From Pelomonas sp963422775 (GTDB lineage Bacteria; Pseudomonadota; Gammaproteobacteria; Burkholderiales; Burkholderiaceae_C): a stretch of DNA of 64,000 bases. Each line of letters begins with the position of its first letter. Within the stretch, counting starts at the first letter, position 1. The position numbers were made by a program, and so were the translations under genes. The DNA lies in NCBI GenBank assembly GCA_963422775.4, contig CAUJSJ030000128.1:28802-92801 (forward strand), read 5' to 3'. The notes below the pieces were generated by a model that was not told the DNA's origin, did not search any database, and saw only the letters and a list, made by a program, of their open reading frames with translations. Positions 1 to 8,924 of the stretch are shown here, in pieces.

Positions 1-1
1 C

Positions 2-1591
2 AGCGCCGCGAAAGACGAGGATGAGCGCTCGGCCGCCGCCGTCATGGTGCGCTACCAGGAACGCCTGGCCGCCTACCAGGCGGTGGACTTCGACGACCTC
101 ATCACGCTGCCGCTCAAGATCCTGAGCACCGACGCCGAGGCGCGCGAGAAGTGGCAGAACAAGCTGCGCTACGTGCTGGTGGACGAATACCAGGACACCA
201 ACGCCGTGCAGTACGAGCTGCTGAAGGCACTCGTCGGCGAGCGCGGCATGTTCACGGCGGTGGGTGACGACGACCAATCCATCTACGGCTGGCGCGGCGC
301 CACCATCGAGAACCTCAAACGCCTGCCCACCGACTACCCGACGCTCAAGGTCATCCCGCTGGAGCAGAACTACCGCTCCACGGGCTGCATCCTGCGCGCG
401 GCCAACAACGTCATCGCCGGCAACCCCAAGATCTTCGAGAAGAAGCTGTGGAGCGAGTACGGCGACGGTGAGCCTGTGGTGCTGCTGGAGGCCGACGGCG
501 AGGAGCACGAGGCCGAGCGCGCAGTCGCCCGCATCCAGCAGCTGCGCGGCGATGGCCAAGGCCCGCAATTCCGCGATTTCGCCATCCTCTACCGCGCCAA
601 CCACCAGGCGCGCGTCTTCGAGCAGGCGCTGCGCCGCGCGCAGATCCCCTACAAGGTCTCGGGCGGCCAGAGCTTCTTCGACAAGGCCGAGATCAAGGAC
701 TTGTGCGCCTGGCTGCGCTTGCTGGTCAACCAGGACGACGACCCGGCCTTTCTGCGCGCGGTGACGACCCCCAAGCGTGGCATCGGCCACCAGACGCTCG
801 GCGCCCTGGGCACGTTCTCGGCGCAGTGGAAGTGCAGCATGTTCGAGGCCCTGTTCGCCGAGAGCCTGGCCACCTCGCTGACCAAGCGCGCCCTGGACGG
901 CCTGCACGAGTTCGGCCGCGCCGTGAACGAGCTGCAATACAAGGCCAGGCACACCGAGGGGCACACCGCCGCGCATGCCATGCTGACCGAGTGGCTCAAG
1001 GACATCGGCTACGAGGCGCACCTGCTCGACAACGAAGAGAACGAGAAGGTCGCCCAGGCGCGCTGGGGCAATGTGCTGGACTTCGTCGACTGGGTCGCCA
1101 AGCGCTGCGGCGGCCAGCACAGCGAGGAAGGCGGCGTCAGCTTCACGGAGCCCAAGCAGAGCGTGCTGGATGTGGCCCAGACCATCTCCGTCATCCTGTC
1201 CCTGGCCGAGCGCGGCGACGAGCAGGACCAGGTCACGCTGACCACGCTGCACGCTTCCAAGGGCCTGGAGTGGCCCCACGTCGTGCTGGCCGGCGTCAAC
1301 GAAGGCCTGCTGCCCTTCAAGCGCGAGGAAGCCGAGCTGACGGCCGAGGCGCTGCAGGAGGAGCGGCGGCTGATGTACGTGGGCATCACCCGGGCGCGAA
1401 CGACGCTGGCGGTGTCGACGCTGCGCCGGCGCAAGAAGGGTCGCGACACGGTGGTGGGCATTCCGAGCCGCTTCCTGGCCGAGATGAAGCTGAGCGAAGG
1501 CGGCACCCGCGAGGACCCGCGCGAGAAGCTCAAGCGGCTGCGCGCCGAGCTGGCCGCCAAGGTCGCCAGCTCGAAGCCCGAGGTAACCTAG
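2..1591 (+). CDS. rep: ATP-dependent DNA helicase Rep (5' end outside window)
   Basis: Superfamily 1 helicase that unwinds DNA 3' to 5' and helps replication forks past obstacles. The frame is open to the left edge, so only the last 529 residues are visible and Walker A is missing. Seen in order: motif II VDEYQDT (about nt 180-200), motif III GDDDQSIYGWRGA (about 264-302), motif IV LEQNYRST (about 358-381), motif V TLHASKGLEWP (about 1243-1275) and motif VI EERRLMYVGITRAR (about 1360-1400). Segments such as the block around FEKKLWSEYGDGE and ISGGQSFFDKAEIKDL follow Rep rather than UvrD, and the short C-terminal tail also fits Rep. The gene is convergent with the phosphatase gene; the two stop regions overlap by 4 bp. 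Confidence 0.93.
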   Translation, partial: SAAKDEDERSAAAVMVRYQERLAAYQAVDFDDLITLPLKILSTDAEAREKWQNKLRYVLVDEYQDTNAVQYELLKALVGERGMFTAVGDDDQSIYGWRGATIENLKRLPTDYPTLKVIPLEQNYRSTGCILRAANNVIAGNPKIFEKKLWSEYGDGEPVVLLEADGEEHEAERAVARIQQLRGDGQGPQFRDFAILYRANHQARVFEQALRRAQIPYKVSGGQSFFDKAEIKDLCAWLRLLVNQDDDPAFLRAVTTPKRGIGHQTLGALGTFSAQWKCSMFEALFAESLATSLTKRALDGLHEFGRAVNELQYKARHTEGHTAAHAMLTEWLKDIGYEAHLLDNEENEKVAQARWGNVLDFVDWVAKRCGGQHSEEGGVSFTEPKQSVLDVAQTISVILSLAERGDEQDQVTLTTLHASKGLEWPHVVLAGVNEGLLPFKREEAELTAEALQEERRLMYVGITRARTTLAVSTLRRRKKGRDTVVGIPSRFLAEMKLSEGGTREDPREKLKRLRAELAAKVASSKPEVT

Positions 1592-3098
1592 GCGGCCTGC
1601 ACGCCGGCGCGGCCCGGCTCGACGACGAAGCTCGCGGTGGTGCGGATGTCGCTGTCCACACGCAGCGCGTCGTCCAGCGACCGCACCGAGGCTCGCAGCC
1701 CCTGCGCATCCAGCACGAAGGTCATGTAGCCGCGCTGGTCGGCACGGGCGTAGTGCAGGTGGGGATGGGTGATCAGCGCCGCATCCATGTGGCTTTGCGG
1801 CCCCGCCCAGCTCGTGATGGAGCTGCCACAGAACTCGGCCGCCACGACGGGCGAGGCCGCTTCGTCGAAGTCGGCCCTCAGGTCGGCCACGACGTGCGTG
1901 TGCACGTCGCCGCCCAGCACCACCACGTTGGGCACACGGCGCTCGCGCACCGTGCCCAGCAGCCGGTTGCGGGCTGGCGCGTAGCCGTCCCACCCGTCGG
2001 TCCAATAGACGGGATTGGTCGTTTCGGCCGCATTGCGGTTCATGCGCGCCATCAGCGTCTGCTGGGCCACCAGATTCCAGCGCCCGGGTGTCGTGTCCCA
2101 GCCCTCGGCCAGCCAGCGCTCCTGCGCGTCGCCCAGCAGCGTGCGTCTGGGGTCCAGCAGCTCGGGGCAGTCCTTCATCGGCAGCGTGTTGCTGCCGTAC
2201 TGACCGGCCTTGGTGCACAGCTGCGGGTCGCGGTACTGGCGATCATCCAGCGCATGGATGCGCGCGAGCCGCCCCCACTCGTGCCGGCCGTGCATGCGCA
2301 TGTCCAAGCCGCGCGGCCGCCAGGCCTTGGGCAAGGGCTGGTGCTCCCAGTAGGCCTGGTAGGCCGCGCCGCGGCGGGCCGGGAAGTCCTGCGCGATCTT
2401 CTCGCCACGCAGGCCGGCGTAGTCGTTCTCGACCTCATGATCGTCCCAGACGAAGAGCCAGGGCACGGCCGCATGCATGGCCTGCAGCGCCGGGTCGGAC
2501 TTGTACTGGGCATAGCGCGCACGGTACTGCGCCAGCGTGACCGCCGCCCCGCCCTCCTGGGGCCGCACACGGCCGGCCGCGAAGCCGTACTCGTAGATGT
2601 AGTCGCCCAGGAACATGACCAGGTCCAGCTCCTGCGCCAGCATGTGCCGCCAGGCGGCGTAGAGCCCGTGGTCCCAGCGCTGGCAGCTCGCGATCGCGAA
2701 GCGCAGCGGCTCCAGCGCGTCCGCTGCCGGCGCGGTGCGCGTGCGCCCCACCGGGCTGCGCTGGCCCAGCGCCTCGACCAGTACCAGCGCCCCGGCTTCA
2801 GCCCTGCCGGCTCGGCATGCACGCTGTGCGCCCAGCTCGCCTGCGCCACCTCCCTACCCGCGGCCAACACGCGCCTGAAGCCCTCGTCATCGGCGATCTC
2901 CCAGCGCACTTCCACCCGCTCCGGCAAGTCGCTGCCCGTCAGCCGGGTCCACAGCACCATGCTCTCGGCGCTGGGATGGCCCGAGGCGACGCCCAGGTCA
3001 AAGCGCGGCGCCACGTCGGCACGGGCGTGGCGCAGCCAAGCTGGCGCCACGCCGGCAGCAAGAGAGAGCTGGAGCAGGCCGCGGCGGTTGACGTTCAT
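1588..3098 (-). pseudogene. phoD: PhoD-type alkaline phosphatase/phosphodiesterase, frameshifted
   Basis: Exported metallophosphatase of the PhoD family, which releases phosphate from phosphodiesters outside the cytoplasm. The start at 3098 opens a Tat-like signal (NRRGLLQLSLAAG) followed by the PhoD N-terminal domain (FDLGVASGHPSAESMVLWTRL). The catalytic domain continues in another frame with FAIASCQRW, MFLGDYIYEYG, WDDHEVENDYAG and VVLGGDVHTHV, the expected PhoD metal-binding blocks. The frame changes near 2773-2782: the text reads WYW in one frame and EALGQRSPVGRTRT in the next. Restoring one base gives 504 codons, a normal PhoD length (the region is 1511 nt, one short of a multiple of three). 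Either a sequence error or a recent inactivating deletion explains this. No other damage is seen. Confidence 0.85.
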
Positions 3099-3200
3099 GC
3101 GCCGCAGTATCGATCCCGCAATGCGGCATGGAGTGGCCCCAACGCCCGGCCCCAAAGCGCAGGGACTGGATCGCTCATTCGCGGGGGTACCCCTCAAGCG

Positions 3201-3242
3201 CGTGAAGTCTTCACATCCCAGCCACGCTAGGCTGCGAACAAT
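3201..3242 (+). promoter_or_regulatory. Candidate promoter/operator, copy 1 of a shared two-block motif
   Basis: CGTGAAGTCTTCAC at 3201-3214, followed about 20 bp later by GCGAACAAT. It ends 62 bp before the ATG at 3276. The same arrangement occurs upstream of the next gene, so it may be a common promoter or regulator site. GTGAAG-T-CTTCAC is itself a palindrome. No known sigma-factor consensus is assigned. Confidence 0.4.
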
Positions 3243-3275
3243 GCGTTCCAGCCCTTCCCATTCACGGTGAGCCGC

Positions 3276-3650
3276 ATGAAAGCTCTGGTCCTCGCTGCTG
3301 TCCTCGCTGCCTCCACATCCATCGCTCCTGCCGGAGCCGGGCGTGACGTGCACACCCAAACCGTGGTCGACAAAACGACGGCCACGATGATCGCCGACGC
3401 CGGCCGCCTGGGCGCAGCCAGCCTCACGTCGTTGAACGGCAACGGCAATGCCTGGACACCGGCGAGCCGCCAGTCCGAGGTCGAATTCGACACCCTCACC
3501 GGCCAGGTCGACACCGGCACGCTGCTCATTACCGCCAGCCTGCTGGCGGTTGCGCTGGCGCGCCCGATCAGCCGCGCTCTGCGCCGCCAGGAGCAGCACC
3601 GCCGCGCCGCGGCACTGGCCAGCACCCTCGGCCAAGCGCCGCACGCCTGA
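3276..3650 (+). CDS. Small exported protein with PEP-CTERM-like C-terminal anchor (no PEP motif)
   Basis: Unrecognised protein of 124 residues. It has an N-terminal signal peptide (MKALVLAAVLAASTSIAPAGAG), a polar middle, and a C-terminal hydrophobic segment (TLLITASLLAVALA) followed by basic residues. That is the shape of a PEP-CTERM sorting signal but without the Pro-Glu-Pro. The tail HRRAAALASTL is nearly identical to the tail of the next protein, which is a real PEP-CTERM protein, so the two probably share origin or sorting. I chose the ATG at 3276; an in-frame GTG at 3267 would add three residues. It may form a pair with the downstream gene, 144 bp away. Confidence 0.65.
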   Translation: MKALVLAAVLAASTSIAPAGAGRDVHTQTVVDKTTATMIADAGRLGAASLTSLNGNGNAWTPASRQSEVEFDTLTGQVDTGTLLITASLLAVALARPISRALRRQEQHRRAAALASTLGQAPHA

Positions 3651-3717
3651 GGCGCCGGCCGCTGCAGTGAATTGCGTCACAGGCCGCACACCGGCCTGAG
3701 GGGGTGGTTTCAGCAGA

Positions 3718-3760
3718 CGTGAAGTCTGCACCCGGCGCGGGCCGGGCGAGGCCGAAGAAT
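3718..3760 (+). promoter_or_regulatory. Candidate promoter/operator, copy 2 of a shared two-block motif
   Basis: CGTGAAGTCTGCAC at 3718-3731 and CCGAAGAAT at 3752-3760, ending 64 bp before the first motif block's target ATG at 3795. Sequence and spacing match the element in front of the preceding gene, although the sequence between the two blocks differs. Confidence 0.4.
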
Positions 3761-3794
3761 CGCGGCCATCGCAACGCCAACACCGGCCCCGCCC

Positions 3795-4478
3795 ATGAAA
3801 CGCACCCTGTCCCTGGTCGCCCTGCTTGCTTCTGCCGCTGCCTTCGCCGCCCCGGCGCCGGCCGGCAATCTGCTCGCCAACGGTGGCTTCGAAAGCACGG
3901 CCGTGGCCAACGGCAGCTGGGTCAACGTCTCCACCACGCCGGGCTGGACCTGGCTGGCCGGCCCGGGCACGGGCTTCGAGATCCGCAACAACGTGGCCGG
4001 TGCCGCCCAGGAGGGCAGCAACTACATCGAGCTGGACACGACGGGCAACACGCTGATCGGCCAGTACCTGGACAACCTGTCCAGCGGCACCCGCTACGAC
4101 CTGAGCTTCTGGTACTCGCCGCGCGAGTTCCAGGCCGCGTCCACCAACGGCCTGCAGGTGTTCTGGAACGGCGTGCTGCTCGACGCCACGCTGACCGGCC
4201 TTGGCGCCAGCGGCAACGACTGGACCCAGCACCAGTACCGCGTGACGGCGCAGTCCGGCCGCAACCTGTTGAGCTTCGCCTCCGCGGGCAGCAGCGACAG
4301 CGTGGGCGGCAATCTGGACAACGTCAGCCTGAACCGCGTTCCCGAGCCCGGCACGATGGCGCTGACGCTGGCGGCGCTGGCGGGCGCCTTCCTGCTGCCG
4401 CGCACGCTGCGCCGCCGCGCCGAACTGCGCCGCGCTGCCGCGTTGGCCAGCACGCTGGCGAGCACGCGCCAGCGTTAA
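3795..4478 (+). CDS. PEP-CTERM sorting domain protein
   Basis: Exported protein of 227 residues. It starts with a signal peptide (MKRTLSLVALLASAAAFA). The middle resembles the carbohydrate-binding-like beta-sandwich often seen in this class (NLLANGGFES near residue 25, then YDLSFWYSP and GNLDNVSL). It ends in a PEP-CTERM signal: VPEPGTMALTLAALAGAFLL plus an arginine-rich stretch. Exosortase is expected to process such proteins; no exosortase gene is in this window. The protein continues past the usual basic end with ELRRAAALASTL, shared with the preceding gene product. Its stop overlaps the convergent priA stop by 4 bp. Confidence 0.85.
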   Translation: MKRTLSLVALLASAAAFAAPAPAGNLLANGGFESTAVANGSWVNVSTTPGWTWLAGPGTGFEIRNNVAGAAQEGSNYIELDTTGNTLIGQYLDNLSSGTRYDLSFWYSPREFQAASTNGLQVFWNGVLLDATLTGLGASGNDWTQHQYRVTAQSGRNLLSFASAGSSDSVGGNLDNVSLNRVPEPGTMALTLAALAGAFLLPRTLRRRAELRRAAALASTLASTRQR

Positions 4479-6541
4479 ATCGCCAGCGGATCGACGTCCA
4501 CGGCCCAGCGCAGCACGGCCTTGTGTTCGCGCTTGAGCGCGATCAGCTGCGGCACCCAGCCGCGCAGGAAGGCCTGCAGCCGCGCGCGTTGCGTGGCCTC
4601 CACCAGCATCTGCATGCGCTCAACGTCCGCGACGCGCGCGACCGCGTGCGGCACCGGCGGGTAGACCAGCACGCCCTCGTCGTGGGCCAGCTCGGCCGCG
4701 GCGCTCAGGAAGGCCTTGGCCGCCTCCGCCGTGCGCGCCTCGGCGCGTAGCAGGGCCAGGTGCGAGAACGGCGGCAGGCTGGCCGAGCGGCGCTCGGCCA
4801 GCTGGTCACGCGCAAAGCGCACATAGTCGTGCCGCGCCAGCGCCTGGTAGAGGGCATGGTCGCGATGCCAGGTCTGCACCCACATCTCGGCCGGTGTCGT
4901 ACCTGCGGCATCGCGACCCGCGCGCCCGCCGGCCTGCATCAGCAGCGCGAACAGCCGCTCCGGCGCCCGGAAGTCGCTGCTGAACAGCGCCCCGTCCGGG
5001 TTCACCGCAGCAACGAAGCGGATGCGCCGGAAGTCGTGCCCCTTGGTGATCATCTGCGTGCCGACCAGGATGTCGACGTCGCCGTCATGCACGGCCTGCA
5101 GCTGCGCCTGAAGCTCGCCCTTGCGCCGCGTGGAGTCGGCATCGATGCGCAGCACGCGCGCACCGGGCAGCGCTTCGCCCAGCTGCTCTTCCAGCTTCTC
5201 GGTGCCACGGCCGATGGGGGCGATGTCGTGGTTGCCGCAGTTGGGGCAGGCGCTCGGCACGCGCTCGGTGAAGCCGCAGTGGTGGCAGCGCAGCGTGCGG
5301 TCGCGCTTGTGGAAGACGCGCCAGGCGCTGCAGTGCGGGCAGTCGCTCTTCCACTGGCATTCGCCGCAATGCAGCACCGGGGCGTAGCCGCGCCGGTTCA
5401 GGAAGACCAGGCTTTGTTCGCCGCGCTCCAGTCGCTCCTTCAGCGCGGCCAGCAGCGGCGCCGTCAGCGCCGTCGTCACCCCGGCGGAGGGCGGCAGCGA
5501 CTTCATGTCGAACAGGCGCACCCTGGGCAGCGCGCCGCCCCCGATACGCGCAGCCAGCGTCAACCGCTCATATCGCCCCGACTCGGCGTGTTGCCAGCTC
5601 TCCAGCGACGGCGTCGCGGAGCCGAGCACGACAGGAATCTTCAGGTCATGCGCGCGCCACACGGCCAGGTCGCGTGCCGAGTAGCGGGCGCCGTCCTGCT
5701 GCTTGTAGGAGGGGTCATGCTCCTCGTCGACGACGATCAGCCCCAGATCCGGCAGCGACGCGAACACCGCCAGCCGCGTGCCCAGCACCAGCCGCGCGCG
5801 GCCGAGGTGTGCAGCCAGCCAGTTCTGCAGGCGCTGAGCGGGCGTCAGCGCGCTGTGCAGCGACACGATGGCCGCCGGCTGCGGCAACAGCGCCGCGAAG
5901 CGCTCGGTGAAGCGGGCTTCGAGCTGCGGCGTCAGGTTGATCTCGGGCACCAGCACCAGCACCTGGCGGCCGGCCGCCAGCGCGGCCTCGGCGGCGCGCA
6001 GATAGACCTCGGTCTTGCCACTGCCGGTCACGCCGAACAGCAGCAAGGGCTTGGGGCTGGCGGCGGCCATCTGGGCCGAAATGCGCGCCACGGCCTCGGC
6101 CTGCTCGGGCGCCAGCTCGGGCCTGACCGGGTCGGGCACGGCAACGGGTTTGGCCGCCTTGCGGTCCAGCTTGCGCAGCCGCGCGGCCAACTGGTCGGGT
6201 GACAGCTCGCGCAACTGCGGCGGCAACACCGCGCTGGCCAGTTCGCCCACGCTGCGTTGGTAGTAGCCGGCTGCGAAATCCAGCAGCCGGCACCAGTCGG
6301 CGCCCAGCGGCGTCAGGGCATCGAAAACGGCGGCCACCGGGCGCAACGCAACCTCCGGCGTGGCGGCTTGTTCGCCCGGCCAGACAATGCCCAGCAACTC
6401 GCGCTTGCCCAGCGGCACGCGCACCAGTGAGCCGGATGCGAGCACCTGCTCACTGGCGTAATCAAGAGGGCCGTTCAGGCCGCTGTGCTGAGGTGCATCA
6501 ACGGCGACGCGCACCGTCGTGGGGCCGGCCGTTTCAGTCAT
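4475..6541 (-). CDS. priA: Primosomal replication protein N' / DNA helicase PriA
   Basis: Restarts stalled replication forks by binding branched DNA and loading the replicative helicase. The 688-residue product shows the 3'-DNA-binding N-terminal region, Walker A GVTGSGKTE, DEEH box VVDEEHDPSYKQQ, and the zinc-binding cysteine block (CGECQWKSDCPHC, CHHCGF, CPNCGNHD) inside the helicase core, then GRGTEKLEEQL and the C-terminal PriA domain. The start at 6541 (MTETAGPTT) fits the family better than a Met 13 codons upstream. The upstream region carries a perfect DnaA box. Confidence 0.97.
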   Translation of the reverse strand: MTETAGPTTVRVAVDAPQHSGLNGPLDYASEQVLASGSLVRVPLGKRELLGIVWPGEQAATPEVALRPVAAVFDALTPLGADWCRLLDFAAGYYQRSVGELASAVLPPQLRELSPDQLAARLRKLDRKAAKPVAVPDPVRPELAPEQAEAVARISAQMAAASPKPLLLFGVTGSGKTEVYLRAAEAALAAGRQVLVLVPEINLTPQLEARFTERFAALLPQPAAIVSLHSALTPAQRLQNWLAAHLGRARLVLGTRLAVFASLPDLGLIVVDEEHDPSYKQQDGARYSARDLAVWRAHDLKIPVVLGSATPSLESWQHAESGRYERLTLAARIGGGALPRVRLFDMKSLPPSAGVTTALTAPLLAALKERLERGEQSLVFLNRRGYAPVLHCGECQWKSDCPHCSAWRVFHKRDRTLRCHHCGFTERVPSACPNCGNHDIAPIGRGTEKLEEQLGEALPGARVLRIDADSTRRKGELQAQLQAVHDGDVDILVGTQMITKGHDFRRIRFVAAVNPDGALFSSDFRAPERLFALLMQAGGRAGRDAAGTTPAEMWVQTWHRDHALYQALARHDYVRFARDQLAERRSASLPPFSHLALLRAEARTAEAAKAFLSAAAELAHDEGVLVYPPVPHAVARVADVERMQMLVEATQRARLQAFLRGWVPQLIALKREHKAVLRWAVDVDPLAI

Positions 6542-6860
6542 GCACAGCTCCACGCTTCTTGTGAAGCAGTGGCTCAGCAATTAGCCGCAAGTGCATGATT
6601 CTTAAAGGCTTGTGAGTTGCCCACAAATTCTGTGGATAAGTTTGTGAGCAAATCCCCCCGCGAGTGCCGAAGGCAGCCGCTTTCGCGCCATGCCGCCCGC
6701 CATCCGCTCCCACGGCCGTTTTGCGCACTGCCTTGAAAATCAAACACTTAGCACGGATTCGGGAAAACTCTTAGGCGCACCGCACCAAATAATGCCGTCT
6801 TCGCTCGCCCCCCAACAATTGGGGATAAGTCACGGGGCAAGTGCAGATTTGACGGCCCTG
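6542..6860. promoter_or_regulatory. priA-hemE intergenic region with DnaA boxes
   Basis: This 319-bp stretch has no gene. It is locally AT-richer than its surroundings and holds the priA promoter region and the end of hemE transcription. It contains a perfect DnaA box (6631-6639) and a one-mismatch box (6820-6828) in the same orientation. TTGCCCACA at 6617-6625 is a weaker match. I see no complete origin architecture such as clustered 13-mers and no dnaA or dnaN nearby. Confidence 0.5.
6631..6639 (-). promoter_or_regulatory. DnaA box (perfect TTATCCACA)
   Basis: TGTGGATAA on the plus strand is the reverse complement of the TTATCCACA consensus. It lies about 90 bp upstream of the priA start, where bound DnaA could affect priA transcription. 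Confidence 0.6.
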
Positions 6861-7940
6861 TCAAGGCGCTGCGCGCAGCCTGCGGGAGTGGCTGTGCACC
6901 TCGTCCACCAGCGCCGTCACGCTGTCGGGCGGCGTGAACTGGCTGATGCCGTGGCCGAGGTTGAAGACGTGGCCGCTGCCCGCCGTGGGCTTGCCGAAGC
7001 TGTCCAGCACCGCGCGGGCCTGGGCGCGCACGGCGTCGGGCGGCGCGAACAACACGTTGGGATCGAGATTGCCCTGCAACGCAACCCGGTCGCCGACGCG
7101 GGCACGCGCGCTACCGAGGTTCATCGTCCAGTCCAGCCCCACGACGTCGGCACCCGCGTCGGCGATTTCGTCCAACCACAGGCCGCCGCCCTTGGTGAAC
7201 AGGATGCGCGGGATGCGCTGGCCCTCGTGCTCGGTCTTCACCTGGCTCAGCACCTGGCGCGAGTAGGCCAAGCTGAACTGCTGGAAGGCGCCATCGGCCA
7301 GCACGCCGCCCCAGGAGTCGAACAACATGACGGCCTGGGCACCGGCCTTGATCTGCGCGTTCAGATAGGCCGCCACGGCGCGCGCGTTCACGTCCAGGAT
7401 GCGGTGCATCAGATCCGGGCGGGCGTACATCAGGCTCTTGACGAGCCGGTAGTCGTCCGAGCCGCCACCCTCGACCATGTAGCAGGCCAGCGTCCACGGG
7501 CTGCCGGAGAAGCCGATCAGCGGCACGCGGCCGTTGAGCGCGCGGCGAATGGACGTGACCGCGTCGAACACGTAGCGCAGCTTGTCCATGTCGGGCACTT
7601 CCAGCGCCGACACGGCCGCCTCGTCGCGCACAACCCTGGCGAACTTCGGCCCCTCGCCCTGCTGGAAGCTCAGGCCCAGGCCCATCGCGTCGGGCACGGT
7701 CAGGATGTCGCTGAACAGGATGGCCGCGTCCAGCGGATAGCGCTCCAGCGGCTGCAGCGTCACCTCGGTGGCGAAGTCGGTGTTCGTCGCCAGCCCCATG
7801 AAGCTGCCGGCCTTCTCGCGCGTGGCGCGGTACTCGGGCAGGTAACGCCCGGCCTGGCGCATCAGCCAGACGGGCGTGTGGGTGGTGGGCTGGCGCAGGC
7901 AGGCGCGCAGGAAGGTGTCGTTTTGCAGGGCGGCGAACAT
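6861..7940 (-). CDS. hemE: Uroporphyrinogen decarboxylase
   Basis: Decarboxylates the four acetate side chains of uroporphyrinogen III to give coproporphyrinogen III in heme synthesis. The 359-residue length is normal. Signature blocks are present: PVWLMRQAGRYLPEYR near residue 23, ILFSDILTVPDAMG with the conserved aspartate, GFSGSPWTLACYMVEGGGS, FDSWGGVL, and GNLDPNVLF followed by FNLGHGI. priA lies downstream after 319 bp. Adjacency of hemE and priA near the ATP synthase operon is common in Burkholderiales. Confidence 0.97.
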   Translation of the reverse strand: MFAALQNDTFLRACLRQPTTHTPVWLMRQAGRYLPEYRATREKAGSFMGLATNTDFATEVTLQPLERYPLDAAILFSDILTVPDAMGLGLSFQQGEGPKFARVVRDEAAVSALEVPDMDKLRYVFDAVTSIRRALNGRVPLIGFSGSPWTLACYMVEGGGSDDYRLVKSLMYARPDLMHRILDVNARAVAAYLNAQIKAGAQAVMLFDSWGGVLADGAFQQFSLAYSRQVLSQVKTEHEGQRIPRILFTKGGGLWLDEIADAGADVVGLDWTMNLGSARARVGDRVALQGNLDPNVLFAPPDAVRAQARAVLDSFGKPTAGSGHVFNLGHGISQFTPPDSVTALVDEVHSHSRRLRAAP

Positions 7941-7978
7941 CGCTGGATTATCGGCGGTGCCCTGCGCCGCCAGCTGAT

Positions 7979-8809
7979 TCAGAGCAAGCCGAGGCTTTGC
8001 CGCCCCACCCAGCTCTCACCCGGCTGCAACTCGATCGGGCGGCCGATGCTCGCGGCCTCGACGCAAAGCATCTCGCTCCAGCCCTCGGGCGGCATGTCCG
8101 CCAGCTTGGCGCAGCGCTCGGGGCCGGGGTTCCAGAGCACCGCATCGTCGAAGCCCTGCTGCCGGATGACGACCTGGCGGCGGCCCTCGGCCAGCAGCAG
8201 CGGGCGCTCCTTGACGCCGAAGTAGATGCGGTCCAGGTCCAGCACGCCCTTCTCGCCGGTCAGCAACAGGTCCATGCGCTGCAACGCCTCGGCCTGCTTG
8301 ACACTGTCGAAGTAGCGCAGCCCAGCCAGGCCTTCGACGCTGACCGCGTCCAGGTCCGCCACACGCAGATAGGTGTGCAGGGCCGCGGTGAACTGCAGCG
8401 GTGCATCGCCGATGTTCTCGCAGGCCAGCTCGATGTCCAGGCTGTGCCCGCCGACGCGCACGCTCAGCTCCAGCTCGAAGGCATGCGGCCAGAGCTTGCG
8501 CGTCTCGTCGCTGTCACGCAGGCGCATGACGGCCAGCGCGTCGTCCTTGCCCTGCTGCTGCAGGACCAGCTCCCACGGCAGCGTCCGGGCAAAGCCATGC
8601 TTGGGCAGCGGGCCGCGCTCGGCGAACTGCGGGAAGCACACCGGCACGCCGCCACGGACTGCCTTGCCCGGCACGAACTCGCTGCGCGGGGAGAGGTAGA
8701 GCTGCTCCGGCGCGCCGGCGGGCTTCCAGGACAGCAGATGAGCGCCCTGGCGCGACAGGCTCAGGCTCGCGCCGTCGGGCGCCTGCAGGGTGATGAGGTC
8801 GTCGGTCAT
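7979..8809 (-). CDS. D-hexose-6-phosphate mutarotase (YeaD family aldose 1-epimerase)
   Basis: Predicted to interconvert the anomers of hexose 6-phosphates. The 276-residue product has the family signature RGGVPVCFPQF followed by LPKHGFAR near residues 60-80, with later conserved blocks (LHTYLRV, then the C-terminal VWNPGPERCAKLADM and ESWVG). The start at 8809 (MTDDLITLQAPDG) is the first methionine that gives the family N-terminus. It lies 38 bp upstream of hemE on the same strand and could be cotranscribed with it; no functional link to heme is known. Confidence 0.88.
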   Translation of the reverse strand: MTDDLITLQAPDGASLSLSRQGAHLLSWKPAGAPEQLYLSPRSEFVPGKAVRGGVPVCFPQFAERGPLPKHGFARTLPWELVLQQQGKDDALAVMRLRDSDETRKLWPHAFELELSVRVGGHSLDIELACENIGDAPLQFTAALHTYLRVADLDAVSVEGLAGLRYFDSVKQAEALQRMDLLLTGEKGVLDLDRIYFGVKERPLLLAEGRRQVVIRQQGFDDAVLWNPGPERCAKLADMPPEGWSEMLCVEAASIGRPIELQPGESWVGRQSLGLL

Positions 8810-8924
8810 GGGCCGGCATTGTCCGTCCAGCCACCCCTTGATCGAGGGCCGGGCGCCACGGCAGCGTCCATAGAATCGCGCCTCCGGAAAAACCGCGCCC
8901 CGCCCCAGGGGCCTAGACGGTCTC

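Noticed and set aside
703..3270. Very long plus-strand open frame across rep and phoD
   Set aside because: Low-complexity Ala/Arg/Gly product in the wrong frame of rep; both real genes are well supported by family motifs.
6542..6860. Chromosomal origin of replication
   Set aside because: Only two good DnaA boxes, no AT-rich unwinding cluster, and no dnaA, dnaN or gyrB beside it.
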